Source of the DNA: Symsagittifera roscoffensis
Taxonomy: Eukaryota; Xenacoelomorpha; Acoela; Convolutidae
Assembly: GCF_963678635.1 (NCBI RefSeq)
Contig: NC_087066.1
Coordinates: 15,609,949-15,669,948 of the forward strand
Direction: 5' to 3'
Length of the DNA stretch: 60,000 bases
Shown: positions 36,905-47,274 of the stretch, piece after piece
Numbering within the stretch: position 1 is the first letter of the stretch
How the letters are laid out: each line of letters begins with the position of its first letter
The notes under the pieces: generated by a model
Seen by the model: only the letters and a program-made list of their open reading frames with translations
Told to the model about the DNA's origin: nothing
The model's database searches: none
Position numbers and translations under genes: made by a program

Positions 36905-37416
36905 CTATAGGTAATTATTGTTTACAAAAACCTTGGACTTTATTTTTTTTGAAATAGAATACCAAGTTTCCACTACTTAATTTTTAGTTAATCTCAGTAC
37001 ACCACACCACGTTTAAATGATAAACCGGTTGATAAATCGGATTCAAATTCAATTTTTTATTTCTTTTTTGAGCTCAATTTAACAAAACGTTTTACTTCAC
37101 AAAAAGTAGGCCTCAATTTCAAAACCAAATAAGTTCGAATCAAATAAACCGAATCGAATTTCATTTGAGTGAATTTCGTTTCACATTCATTTAATGATTT
37201 TAATTTCAGTTTCTGAATAATTCATGTTTTTCGTATTGATAACGTTCGATCGTAAGTTAACGTCAGTTTTGGTTTACTAGAAGTGTTGTGTTTAAGCTTC
37301 GGCAATTCAGCGTTCTCATTGCAGAAGGTCAATTATAGCTAATTGGCATAGCAGCAATATGCATGAGCTTTACTCGAGCAAAACTCTCTCACAAATTATT
37401 CATGTAAACTTCTCAC

Positions 37417-37606
37417 CTAGGTCTTCAGAGACGTGCATGGCCACATCCACTCCCACTTCATCGATGAGGGTGATACAGCCCACTGGCAGTCCCATCACTT
37501 TGGACAGTCTGTCCAGCTTCTCAGCCGGAACTCCCTCCTGGAGCAGACGAAGGGCCTCTGACATGATTGGGGCCAGAACACGGGTGGTGTAGAAGCCAGG
37601 GCCGTC
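37417..37606 (-). CDS. HADHA: HADHA exon, DGPGF segment
   Basis: The 190-nt exon (acceptor ggttctag, donor CTAG|gtgaga) reads [40 protein letters not shown] and [20 protein letters not shown], ending EDLG. DGPGF[YV]..R begins the helical C-terminal part of 3-hydroxyacyl-CoA dehydrogenase. The 3' 89 nt plus about 270 bp of the following intron are the source of the inverted copies at 30405-30493 and 31319-31407. Confidence 0.97.
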
Positions 37607-39730
37607 CTAGAACCAATGAGAACATATCCATTAGGATGAGCCAAGAAGTGTTCGTCAAAATTAGCAACAGAACCGGAAAAAATCAATCATTCAACGGTGT
37701 TAATTTCTTATTGGGACAAAAACTTCAGTGATACTAGCGTGTAACGCACCTTTCACGTCACCAAATATTTGTGACTTAAAAGTTTTTTTAAACTTAAATA
37801 GACAAATCTCCATAACTACTGGGTTTCATATCTTCGTAAACAAAACCCTAAAATGGGCGATAGCATACAACATCACTTTCCATATTGCAAGAAAATTGAA
37901 ACAATTTCAATTGCAAAATCATCAAATTCAAAAATGGGATTCATAATCCAGCGTAATTGATTTTAAGTTTTCAGACTCTTTTTTTTCTTAATGTGATTGT
38001 AAGTTTAATGAAACAATTTGCGCGATAAAATTAGGATGAGAGACCAAATGTGCATCCGCTGGTAGTAACCTGCCATCACCACACCAAATGGTCGACATTT
38101 TCAAGTTTTGAAAAGTATTTGATTTATTTTTTTTTAAATTTTCAAAAAAGAAAAAAGCGTCATATCCAAGAAAGCAAAAGGCGTTGAGCAGTTAAAATTG
38201 GTTGGAGTCCAGAAAAACATCCTGAGAGTACCTTGAGAGTTTCCCGCCATAGTTTTAGAACTTCAAACTTGAAATTATTTTAGAACATAAGATTTTAGAA
38301 AACTTTTGAAAAAGCATGAAAGACGGCATATCTCAGAAACTAAGATGATTTGGAGCAATCAGATTTGAAGGTAAGATCTGCAATATTTGAGTAACCACAG
38401 AAAACCCTTCTATAGTGTTGAAAATTTTAATTTAAGAGCAGTCAACTTTGAAAACAGGATTTGCAACCGCTGAGAGTACCTCGACAATACCTGACTACAG
38501 GAGTGGCAATTTCCAACAATGTGAAATTTTTCCAACCTAAAATTTCTGAAACTTTCTGAAAAAAAAGATAATAAAATTATCATATTTCGGAACAAAAAAA
38601 AATGAGCAATCATATTTGGATGCAAGATTTGCAACGCCTGAGATTACCTTGACAGCACCTCACACTATAAAGTTAGGAATTTCAACTTTTATGTGTTTTT
38701 TATCTAAGTTATTTTAAAATTTATGAAAAAATCTTAAGAAGCCTCATATCTCGAAAACTAAAAAGATTTGAGCAGTCTTATTTTAAAGCCAGATTTCGAA
38801 TCCCGGACAGCCCCCAAACATAGGGTTACGAATTTCAACTCTAGTCAAGTTTTAATATATAACTTCTTTGAATTTTTTTGAAAAAAAAATCATTAAAACG
38901 TCATATCTCGAAACTTCGAGGATTTGAGAGTCATATTTAGAGACACAATTTGCGACGACTGAAAACACTTTGAAAGCAACTCACACCATAGAGTTGAGAA
39001 TTTGAATTTTGTCAAGTGTTGATATACAAGTTCTTTGCAAATTTTAGAAAAATCATTAAAAAACGTCATATCTCGCTAACTAAAAGGATTTCAGCAATCA
39101 GCTTTTGAGGCAAGAATTGCAACCCCAGCCCCAATTAACCTGACAGCACCCAATTACAGTGTTGAAAACTTCAATTTTTCTGGATTTTTTTAGATCTATT
39201 CGAAAAAAAAAATTACAAGAATCTTCGTATCTCGTAACTAAAAAGATTTGGGTATTCATATTTGGAGACCACCTTTGCAACCCCTAATGTCTCCTTCAAA
39301 ATCCTACTTTTAGGTTGCTAATTTCAAAGTTGACAAAAATTCAAGGTGGAAAAACGTAACCTTTGCTTAAGCATTGCAATATACGATATATAGCTTAAAT
39401 GTGCAAAAATTCGTTCGTAAAGCTTGCAAAAAAAAATACGTTCAAAACGCTTAATCATGGCGAGATAATCAAGTCCGCATTTAAATATATAATAGATGAG
39501 ATCATAGATATGTTTTTAGAATTTTGAGTATCCCTTATTGGGAACAGAAGCTTCAGTGATATGAGTTACTAGATTTGTTCTTAGAAACTTGAGCATCCAA
39601 GTAAAATGCTATCCTTTTTTCCTTCCTTCCTGAAGAAATATACAAATCGTAGTTTCAAGGCTGCAGATTTTCATGGCTGCTCAAAATTGACTCAAGTAGC
39701 TTGATATGAAATATATATCTAGACAGTGAC
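37607..39730. other. HADHA intron with ~160-bp diverged tandem repeat
   Basis: No exon was recognised between 37607 and 39730. From about 38140 to 39310 the sequence consists of six to eight diverged copies of a unit of about 160 bp. Each has a CATATCTCG(AAA)ACTAAAAGGATTTGAGCA-like line, then AGATTTGCAACCCCTGA and CTT(G)ACAGCACC. The clearest starts are near 38745, 38903, 39066 and 39225. Confidence 0.7.
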
Positions 39731-39871
39731 CTTGACAACTATGACCACTTTGCCCTGTTTGAGTCCGAGTGAGACAGCAGTGGCGGCTGTGTCCTGACTG
39801 GTCTTGTCGTAAGTGATGATCTCCAGCAGCTGCATCTTGTCCACTGGGGAGAAGTAGTGCATGCCCACCAC
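39731..39871 (-). CDS. HADHA: HADHA exon with dehydrogenase catalytic His
   Basis: The 141-nt, phase 0-0 exon (acceptor gtgttttag, donor AAG|gtcact) reads [19 protein letters not shown] then [20 protein letters not shown] and GKVVIVVK. The H-x-F-x-P motif carries the catalytic histidine of the L-3-hydroxyacyl-CoA dehydrogenase family, which oxidises long-chain 3-hydroxyacyl-CoA with NAD+ in mitochondrial beta-oxidation. It continues directly into DGPGF of the next exon. Confidence 0.97.
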
Positions 39872-39944
39872 CTAAAACACACACGCACACATCAACATGC
39901 AAAGAGTCAAGGGTTATCTAACGAAGAGTCAGGGCGTATTTGAT

Positions 39945-39969
39945 ACACAGAGGCGAAGCTGAGCTTCGC
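39945..39969. repeat. Short hairpin GCGAAGCT-G-AGCTTCGC with repeated tag
   Basis: ACACAGAGGCGA followed by a perfect 8-bp inverted repeat with a one-base loop. The tag ACACAGAGGCGA recurs at 40279-40290, where the hairpin is imperfect (GCGAAG/CTTCGC), and at 42114-42125 without the hairpin. All three lie in the same HADHA intron. Confidence 0.6.
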
Positions 39970-42916
39970 TCTCTTTGCGATACAAAAAACTGACAAAAAT
40001 CAAAAGATAACGTCTCAAACAAAAAACTTAATCGTAGGCTAAAAAATATAGTACAAATTTTATTGCATTTTTCATAATAATCAATTACCTAAAACAAATG
40101 AATGATTCGGGCTACAAAAATACCATTCATTTCTTTTTCATAAACAATTGATGAACCCGCTCAGAAAAAAATTTGGGCAAAAAATTGACCAAAATTCCTA
40201 AACGTACTGAAAAAATTTGCTTAATACTGCCACCAAACAACCTGCAAATCCTACAGGAACCTTGAACTATAAATATCAACACAGAGGCGAAGCTGCACTT
40301 CGCAAACACAAGCGAGGAAAATGCAAAAAAGATCTCTAAACAGGCAAAACAAAGTGAAAAAAGGAAAAGGTTAAAAGACACCTTGAGAAACTTTTTTCCA
40401 AGGCTTGGGATTAACACGTTCTCACATCTGCTTCATGACCGCTTGTAATTTTACTAACACTAGCCACCAATAAATCAGCTGCAGTTTCTATCAAATTGCC
40501 AATGCGATGCAGGAAAACCTCGACCAAAAAAACTGTAACCATTTCAATGTTCCGGATTTGGATCTCCTACCAGTTGATTAGGATTTTCACTTCCTCGCAT
40601 TTGCTCCACGGACGCTTGAAAGAAAAACTAGTTGCCCAGCTTATGCTAGATTCATATGTTTTAATATTTTGATCATACTTTGTACTGATACCGAAATACG
40701 TAATTTTGAAAGTCTCAAAAATGGACTTAACGCAAAACCCTAATATTTTTCTGCTCAAGTAGTGGATTGGCTGCATATTTAAAGAAAAAACTACTAATCC
40801 ATCTTTCAACTGAATTCTTTTTCTTAGATTTGGCTGGGTAGTTTTCGAGAAAAAAAATTGAAAAGATTCCAAAAACGATCAAAAATTGAAAAAGTTGGCT
40901 TTTCCCAAATTCACTAAATTTTTTCTACCAAAGCAAAGGAAAAATCTCATATGCAGGGAAGATTTCCACACCCTGATTTTTAGATTGAATCCTTAATATC
41001 GGCTTTAGCTAGTAGCTTTCGAGAACAGTGATGAAATTTCTTTAAAAAAACGGTAAAAACTTCAAAAAAATGGATTTTTCCGATGTCCATATAGTCTTTT
41101 CTGCAAAACAAAAAGCGAAACAGATTACACAGGATAAATCTAAGCACGGTGTTAGTTTGAATGAATTATCAACCTGAGAATCAGCAGGTCAGTTTTTGAA
41201 AAAAGAAGTTTCCAAAAAACGGGCAAAGTTTCAAAAATTGTACATTTTCTAAGGCCATATTTTTTTTAAAACGCAGGGCATAGCCGCTTGAGCAGGGAAG
41301 ATTCGCATACTACGTTTTTTCTTCCGGCTGAACTCTAATTCTCTGATTTGGCAAGGTAGTTTTTGAGAAAAATCAAAAAAAATTAAAAAATAACCAAAAT
41401 TTCAAAAAATGGGCTTGATTGAGACCATAACATCCTTCTTCCGAATTTAGGGAATAGCCGCTTGAGAAGGAGAGATCCCAATGATTAGTTCTTTAGTTTA
41501 ACCATTCATCTCAAATTTATGCATTTATTAGTTGAGAAAATGAACAAATTCAAAATCAAATAAGTCAAAAATCCCCCTACTGAAATTTTCGAAAGCCATA
41601 GGACGCGGTTTAAACTGAAAAGAGACTTGCAAAATATGCAGGCACATAGAATAGCAGCCAGTTTTTCCAACGACACCATTGTTTTGAAAATTGGTTCAGT
41701 AGTTTTTGAGAAAAAAAATGAAATTTTTGTCAAAAGTTCAAAAATTTTCCAAAGGGTCGCAAAAAAAAAAATTAACAAATCCCATACATTTTCATAAAAC
41801 CTGCTGTTTTCAAACAGGACCTAATACTAGCCAAAAAAAACCAGCACTATATGCTATTAAATTACCAATGCTTAAATATGATGAAATTGAAATATACCAA
41901 AAGTGCCACTAATGTGAGCACTTTTATTTGCGACTTAGGTTGGAAAAAAAAATTGTTCGTAATAATACACATCGCTTTGCTTGTGTAATAAAAAATAACT
42001 ATAAACTAAAATAAAAATGAAAGAAAAGAACTGAAAAAAAGTGAATGCTGAAGTTTCATACAATTTCCGCGAAAAACAATTTGCAGAAAATTTGAAAAAT
42101 TCTGGAAATTTATACACAGAGGCGATATAGCAAGAAACAGCACGGCGGCAGATAGCACAAAAAAGACGAAACACGAAAGCCTGTTTGAAATTGATTTCTC
42201 TTACTTTTGTCCGAAATGCTTTTAAATTTGACGAAAAATATTGAAAACACACAATTACTTAAAAGCAAAACTTATCAAGCGGATACTGAGCAGACAAAAC
42301 TTAGGCAGACGACTGTAGATCCGAAAAAAATCGAGCTATAAAACATTTTGAGCCAAAAGAAATTTCCACAGTTTTATGAAGTATTCGGAAGCACTGACAA
42401 GTTTCAAAAAAGTCGATCCTTCAAACGACGAATTATGGGTCAACTAAGCGGATGTAAAATCAACCCAAACTATTTAAGCCAAAAAAAATCCTTTAAGTGA
42501 AAAAAAAACCGATAATAAGCAAAAATTGAATTGAAAATGAGTTGATTTACAACTAACAATGAAAATTCGAGAAAAAAACGTCAATTTAAAATGACATGCT
42601 CAAAGAATTATGATGCCAGTCAATCTGTTGTAGCAGCAATCATGACACTGAAATGATTCAACAGATTTTGTTAAACTAGTTGTTAACCCGAAAAAAGTCT
42701 ATATTCCGATTTGATAACGCTTTCTAATTGCCAGCGTAACCAAAGCCTACAAAGTCCTTGTTTAACATTAAACAACCAACTCGGCCGAATTAATGTATCT
42801 CACTGGGTCAAAGCTAGGCTGAAGTTCCCATAGACTAACCTAACCGTACAACTTCTTCAACTTCCCTTCAGGGTCTATTACCTACAGGTTTGCTTCATAA
42901 CAACACAAATACTCGC
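39970..42916. other. HADHA intron with ~171-bp tandem repeat (40560-41760)
   Basis: No exon is visible. A line resembling GTAGTTTTCGAGAAAAAA recurs at about 40838, 41009, 41187, 41360, 41523 and 41694, giving spacings of 171, 178, 173, 163 and 171 bp. Between these lines each unit has a CAAAAATGG(G/A)CTT... segment and an A(G/A)CCGCTTGAG(A/C)AGG segment. The copies are considerably diverged. The rest of the intron is AT-rich with nothing recognised. Confidence 0.75.
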
Positions 42917-43139
42917 CTTTTCAGGTCGCTTGCTGGCTTGGGCGATCTGTGCAATTGGGAGTGCGGACGTGTTTGAGGCGAAGACACAGTGATCGGGCGT
43001 GTTGGCCTCTGTCTCCTTGAGGACCTTGTGTTTGAGAGACAGTTCCTCGAACACTGCCTCCACCACTACATCTGCCTCCTTGAATCCATCCCAGTCTGTC
43101 GTCAAGTCCAGCCTCGTCATGATCTGGTCACGCTCGAAC
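42917..43139 (-). CDS. HADHA: HADHA exon, NAD-binding domain second half; GC donor
   Basis: The 223-nt exon (acceptor ttctgttcag) reads [60 protein letters not shown] and [26 protein letters not shown] and ASNTSALPI are diagnostic of the NAD-binding domain of 3-hydroxyacyl-CoA dehydrogenases. The first G completes a Ser codon begun in exon 43931-44124 (phase 2). The in-frame junction to VVGMHY in the next exon requires the donor GAAAAG|gcgagt, that is, a GC-AG intron with otherwise consensus bases. Confidence 0.96.
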
Positions 43140-43930
43140 CTGAACAGAATGGTCACATTCAAGGTCATTAACCGACTATTTTGCTGAAAAACAAAACATC
43201 GGGCTGTGAAAACAATTGAGTCCAGGATAATTAGTTGTGGAGTGATACCAGCATAGTGCGATATCTCGAATAAAAAGGAAGCTTTAGCTTAACATCCGTT
43301 TCATTGAGTACTCAATTTGAATGCTAGGGATCCCATCTAGGCTGGTGATTCGACACCAGATTTCACTAAATCACTTTACATAGTTCTTCAAGTGATTTTC
43401 TCTCTAAAATACCCTCCAAAATCCTGATGCTTTCTTTCCTCCTGGTGTTATGAAATTCTAATGTTATACAATATGACTTACATTACGATGCCAAACTGTG
43501 TATTTTGTTAATTCTAAGCTGATTCCGCAACAAGCTGAAACCAAATTTTTCGCGGAATCCGCAAAATAGCTTTTTTTTTTAAAATCTTCTTCGCTGTTTT
43601 AGAACCCACTTACATTTGCGGAATCCGGAACAACTAGCTCTTTTTGCTCGTTAAGGAATCCGCGACAAAACTAATATGCCGACAAAACTTACGTTACAGG
43701 TATATGTGGAATCCACGGAAATTTTGGAACAGGTGTTAAGACATGTCTCTGGATTCCATTGACCTACAGACACCAAATTGTGCGCCTATCCAGTGCACAG
43801 TCACGCTCGAACCTGATGTTATCCAGTGCACAGTTAAATCCGGGTTATTAAATAATCATTCAAGGGATGTGCAATCGCTCCAACTTTAGGTCAATGTGAG
43901 ATTATATGCATATAAGGTAATTATACTAAC
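43140..43930. other. HADHA intron with GCGGAATCCG motifs
   Basis: 43510-43740 carries about five variants of GCGGAATCCGC-like words. At 43801-43816 is a 16-bp exact copy of the exon boundary (TCACGCTCGAACCTGA, also at 43128-43143), flanked by two copies of ATCCAGTGCACAGT. No additional exon was recognised. Confidence 0.55.
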
Positions 43931-44124
43931 GAAGAGATCTTCTTCCTCTTGACCTTCTTGTCCAGTCCCTTGTAGATGTCAGTGTTTCCCTTGGCCAGTG
44001 ACTTGTTGCTGATGTCCTTCAGAGTGACATTAATGCCCTTGTCAATTGTGACTTGTGCAATGCCAGCCCCCATCAGACCAGCCCCGATCACTGCTATGTT
44101 CCTGAAGACAGACTCCACTTGAAA
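43931..44124 (-). CDS. HADHA: HADHA exon, NAD-binding glycine motif
   Basis: The 194-nt exon (acceptor gtctcacccag, donor CTTC|gttagt) reads FQVESVFRNIAVIGAGLMGA then GIAQVTIDKGINVTLKDISN, KSLAKGNTDIYKGLDKKVKR and KKISS. GAGLMGAGIAQV contains the G-x-G-x-x-G dinucleotide-binding motif of the Rossmann fold that binds NAD+. The 3' junction is in frame with exon 42917-43139 (phase 2). The 5' junction to exon 45914-46086 cannot be joined in frame with ordinary GT-AG sites, so the first few residues are uncertain. Confidence 0.93.
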
Positions 44125-44289
44125 CTGGGTGAGACATAAAACTTATACAGTGCTTATTCAAAAATAAGAGTTATGTTTTACCCAGCACGGAGTGTACAAA
44201 GTTGAAAATGAATAGAGTTTTTGATATGATTTTATATCTACTTTCTATATTCGAACTGATCAATTGGGATTTTCTTCCAAATTTTATAT

Positions 44290-45318
44290 TAATACTATAA
44301 CTATAATATCCTACCAATCATTCAATACGGATTGCTTGTTTATGGTTGCACCAGTATAAATGCCTTAAATCCCATTCATATGTTACAGAAAAAGATTATG
44401 CGTCATATATTTTACATAAAAAAATATGATAGTATTACCGACCATTTCTACTCAAGTGGAATATTAACCGTTCACGAATTATATGTTCACGAACTTCTGA
44501 AATTTTGTCTACAATCGGTAAATGAAATGCATTCAACTGTTTTTCTAAATTCCTTTTTCACCAAAACTGAATACATGCGCAAAACGAGAAAATCTGAATT
44601 TCTTCTTTTTTCAGAACCTTTTTGCAAAACAAATACCAGATCAAATTCACTGAAAAGAAGGGGCTCGAGACTTTTAAATTTATTAAGTGAAAATAAAATT
44701 CTACCAGAAAATCTTTGTTCCTTGAAAAAGAATGAAATAAAAAAATTTCTGAAAAATTTCAAAATGAATTTTCTGATAGGCAACATAGACCTCGTTAAGC
44801 ACATTTTCAGTTGTAAATAAAAGTATGACTTTGTTGTGATGCAATCTGAAGCGGAGCCAGCACATTCTTTCAGAAGAAAGGGCGTTGTCCTAGACAACAT
44901 AGTTTTATACTATTCAAGTCCTAGTATGGGAATTGTGCTGGTGAAGTGAATTTTTGCATCGCCTAGAACATAGTCATATTTTTGAAAAAGTTAGAAAATG
45001 TAGCCCCCAAAGGTTCTACTATGCCCAATTAACTAGCGAATTTTAAGGAGGAAAAAAATTGCCTGGTATAAGTTTTCGGTGAAAAACTTGAAATTTGTAA
45101 ACAAATCAGTTATATATTTTTTCATCCCTTATCTTCTGAATAATACCTCTACCATCCTTGCTGTTAAAATTAAATTATTTGTGCAATGCGGTTGTTCTAT
45201 GTTCTATGTCCATTCAAGAGACTATGTTTCTGATTTTGATAAAGTTTATAATGATTATTTTAATTTTCAATGTTGTTTGCTCTGCTGGAAAAGTAATTTC
45301 TCTAACATATGGTTTGAA

Positions 45319-45355
<37 letters not shown>

Positions 45356-45714
45356 CTCGTTTGAATGGTTTAGAGTTCTGGCGACCTCGGGTTCACTCTC
45401 AGTGGGTAAAGGAACTTTGAACCAGCTTATACGACTTCTATCAGATTAATGCAATAATTGTTCTATTTTTCTTGCAGACAATTAGATATATAAAAATATT
45501 TGTACTATTTGCAGTTTGAAATAATGCTTGAATAGGGTAGGCGCTCAGTGGGAATTTATTATTCCCTTTGCCTGTCCTCTCCTTATAATGTGAAAGCCAT
45601 TGTTTATTTATTTGTTTACATTATTTATTTGTTTAAATTGTAAAAGAAATAGCTATTAAACAATGGTCTGCTATATTATTATTTGGAGAAATAAATTCTT
45701 CTTCTTCTTCTTCT
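44290..45714 (+). mobile_element. CR1-like LINE remnant (RT C terminus plus 3' tail)
   Basis: Frame 44302-44820 reads LPIIQYGLLVYGCTSINALN then PIHMLQKKIMRHIFYIKK and further into a basic C terminus. This is the typical region after the reverse transcriptase palm in CR1/Jockey-type LINEs (Q..KR.LR.I and a following HELY.HELLKF block). The frame begins without an upstream RT core, so the copy is 5'-truncated. The downstream part to a (TTC)n run at 45696-45714 has the look of a LINE 3' UTR with microsatellite tail (AATAAATTCTTCTTC). The middle portion (44825-45380) is less certain. It lies in a HADHA intron in the opposite orientation to the gene. Confidence 0.7.
45327..45355. repeat. (AT)n microsatellite
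   Basis: About 14 uninterrupted AT dinucleotides directly following an A run. Confidence 0.95.
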
Positions 45715-45913
45715 TAATTTCCAAGCAGATACCCCATTTACATGGTACTTTTTATTTCGATCCTTTGAACTTTGATGAGTTCTATGTTTTTTAATTGATG
45801 AGATTGTTGGATGTTAACGAATCAGCCCTCACATTGTTTGACATTAAAAACATGAAAATGTGCCGAAATCACAGCTTAAGCTTGGCATACTACAATCTGG
45901 ACTCAAATCTAAC

Positions 45914-46086
45914 TTGGGTTCTCTCTGCGGAGTTCCGAAGTTGTTCTTCTTGCACTCTGTCTGTCCGTTGAACAGACCAATCAGGGCCTGACTCTCAGTT
46001 GTGGCAGCCAACTGGCCGAACAGCTTCGCCTCCCGCTTCAACGACTCCGATTTGCTCTCACGGTTGCGCAACGAACTATGTACACA
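45914..46086 (-). CDS. HADHA: HADHA exon, linker between hydratase and dehydrogenase domains
   Basis: After the acceptor ggtctgttccag, the frame reads [38 protein letters not shown] and [38 protein letters not shown] matches the FGEL.MT.ESKALMGL linker that precedes the Rossmann domain in mitochondrial trifunctional alpha. The 3' limit is uncertain. The nearest GT (CCCAA|gttaga, used for the coordinate) leaves phase 2, while the next exon's best acceptor is phase 0. Exons encoding the enoyl-CoA hydratase half, which should lie upstream at higher coordinates, were not recognised in the window. Confidence 0.8.
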
Positions 46087-47251
46087 CTGGAACAGACCAA
46101 ACAAACATTTATAGGTTATGGAAACTAACATACTCTAAAACAGCATGTCCCATAGTTTATCAACACAAGTTAACTAAAGAATTACATGTTCCCCTTTTTA
46201 ACCCAAATGAAAGCCACCTTTAAATAATTAATTTGAATTCTCTTTTTTAAAACCGTCAAAAAGCAATACGTTCTGAAGAAGAACTTTAGCCAATGGAGAG
46301 TTGAAAAAGTGTCAAGGTTTCAAGAAATCCGAAAAAAAAGAAACTGTTATTTTTGAAACTTTTGAAGGATAAAAGAATGCGGCCATAAATGATTTCCCGA
46401 AACTTTTTTGACTGACGACATTTTAACATGAACAACTTATTTAAAAAACTAGATCAAAAATAAATCATTTGAATCCACTAAGAAAATTCAAAATTGCAAT
46501 CCTCTTTCAAAACTGAAGGTCTTCAAATATTTTTGTTCCATTTGCACTTTAATTATTGGACAGCAAAATTTGCCTTCCATTTACCAAATTAATTTCAAGT
46601 GAACTCAAGAGGCGGCGTGGAATTTTCTTGTAGGCTAGCGGACCGAGGCCAATAATTCGACAAACATAGCCAATTTACATCTGCAAAAGAGTAATGAACC
46701 CAAAGAAATTGAAAAAAAAACTGACTTAATTAAAAAAAAATCTTCAACTTTTGAATTTCCAAGAAAAAAAATAGATAGGTCAAAAACTCTTTGAACTTGT
46801 AGAACAATTTGGGACTGATAATTTTTTGATAACAATAAACCAACTTGAGAAAACTAAATCAATAGATAAAACTTTTATAACGGTGCGAAACCTGACATTT
46901 AATTTCCATTTTCGAAATTGGAAGTCGATCAAGTTTTTCGTGACCTATACATTTTTACATCTTTACAATAATGGAGTTTGCCTTCGTTTTGACAACAAAA
47001 ATCAAAAGAACTGAAAAAAAATCCAAAAGTCAAACCGCGAAAAATCAACGTTGAGCGTGAACAAATTTTAAGACTTTTTCTTGAATTAAAAAACAAGACC
47101 TATGTAAGAGTATCGCCACTTTCATTACTCTTAAAAAAATAAAACAAAATGCCAAAAAGCCGATCTATGAATTTTGTTTTACGCTCAGTTCAAATGATGC
47201 ATTCAGAAAATTCTATCGAGCGTCAACTTAGCGAAAACTACTTGGGTAGCC
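46087..47251. other. Presumed HADHA intron, nothing recognised
   Basis: AT-rich DNA between the first recognised HADHA exon and the LINE. I searched the minus strand for conserved enoyl-CoA hydratase motifs and saw none. Confidence 0.5.
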
Positions 47252-47265
47252 GCCATTTGAACCAA

Positions 47266-47274
47266 AAACAAAAT
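47266..47274. repeat. Candidate LINE target-site duplication, left
   Basis: AAACAAAAT, identical to 50983-50991. It lies immediately beyond the (CAA)n 3' tail of the LINE. An alternative imperfect pair (gccatttgaaccaaa at 47252-47266 and gccatttaaaccaaa at 51063-51077) also flanks the element. Confidence 0.55.

Noticed and set aside
44487-44900. 137-codon minus-strand frame in a HADHA intron
   Set aside because: Antisense to the CR1-like reverse transcriptase remnant, which has recognisable sequence on the + strand.
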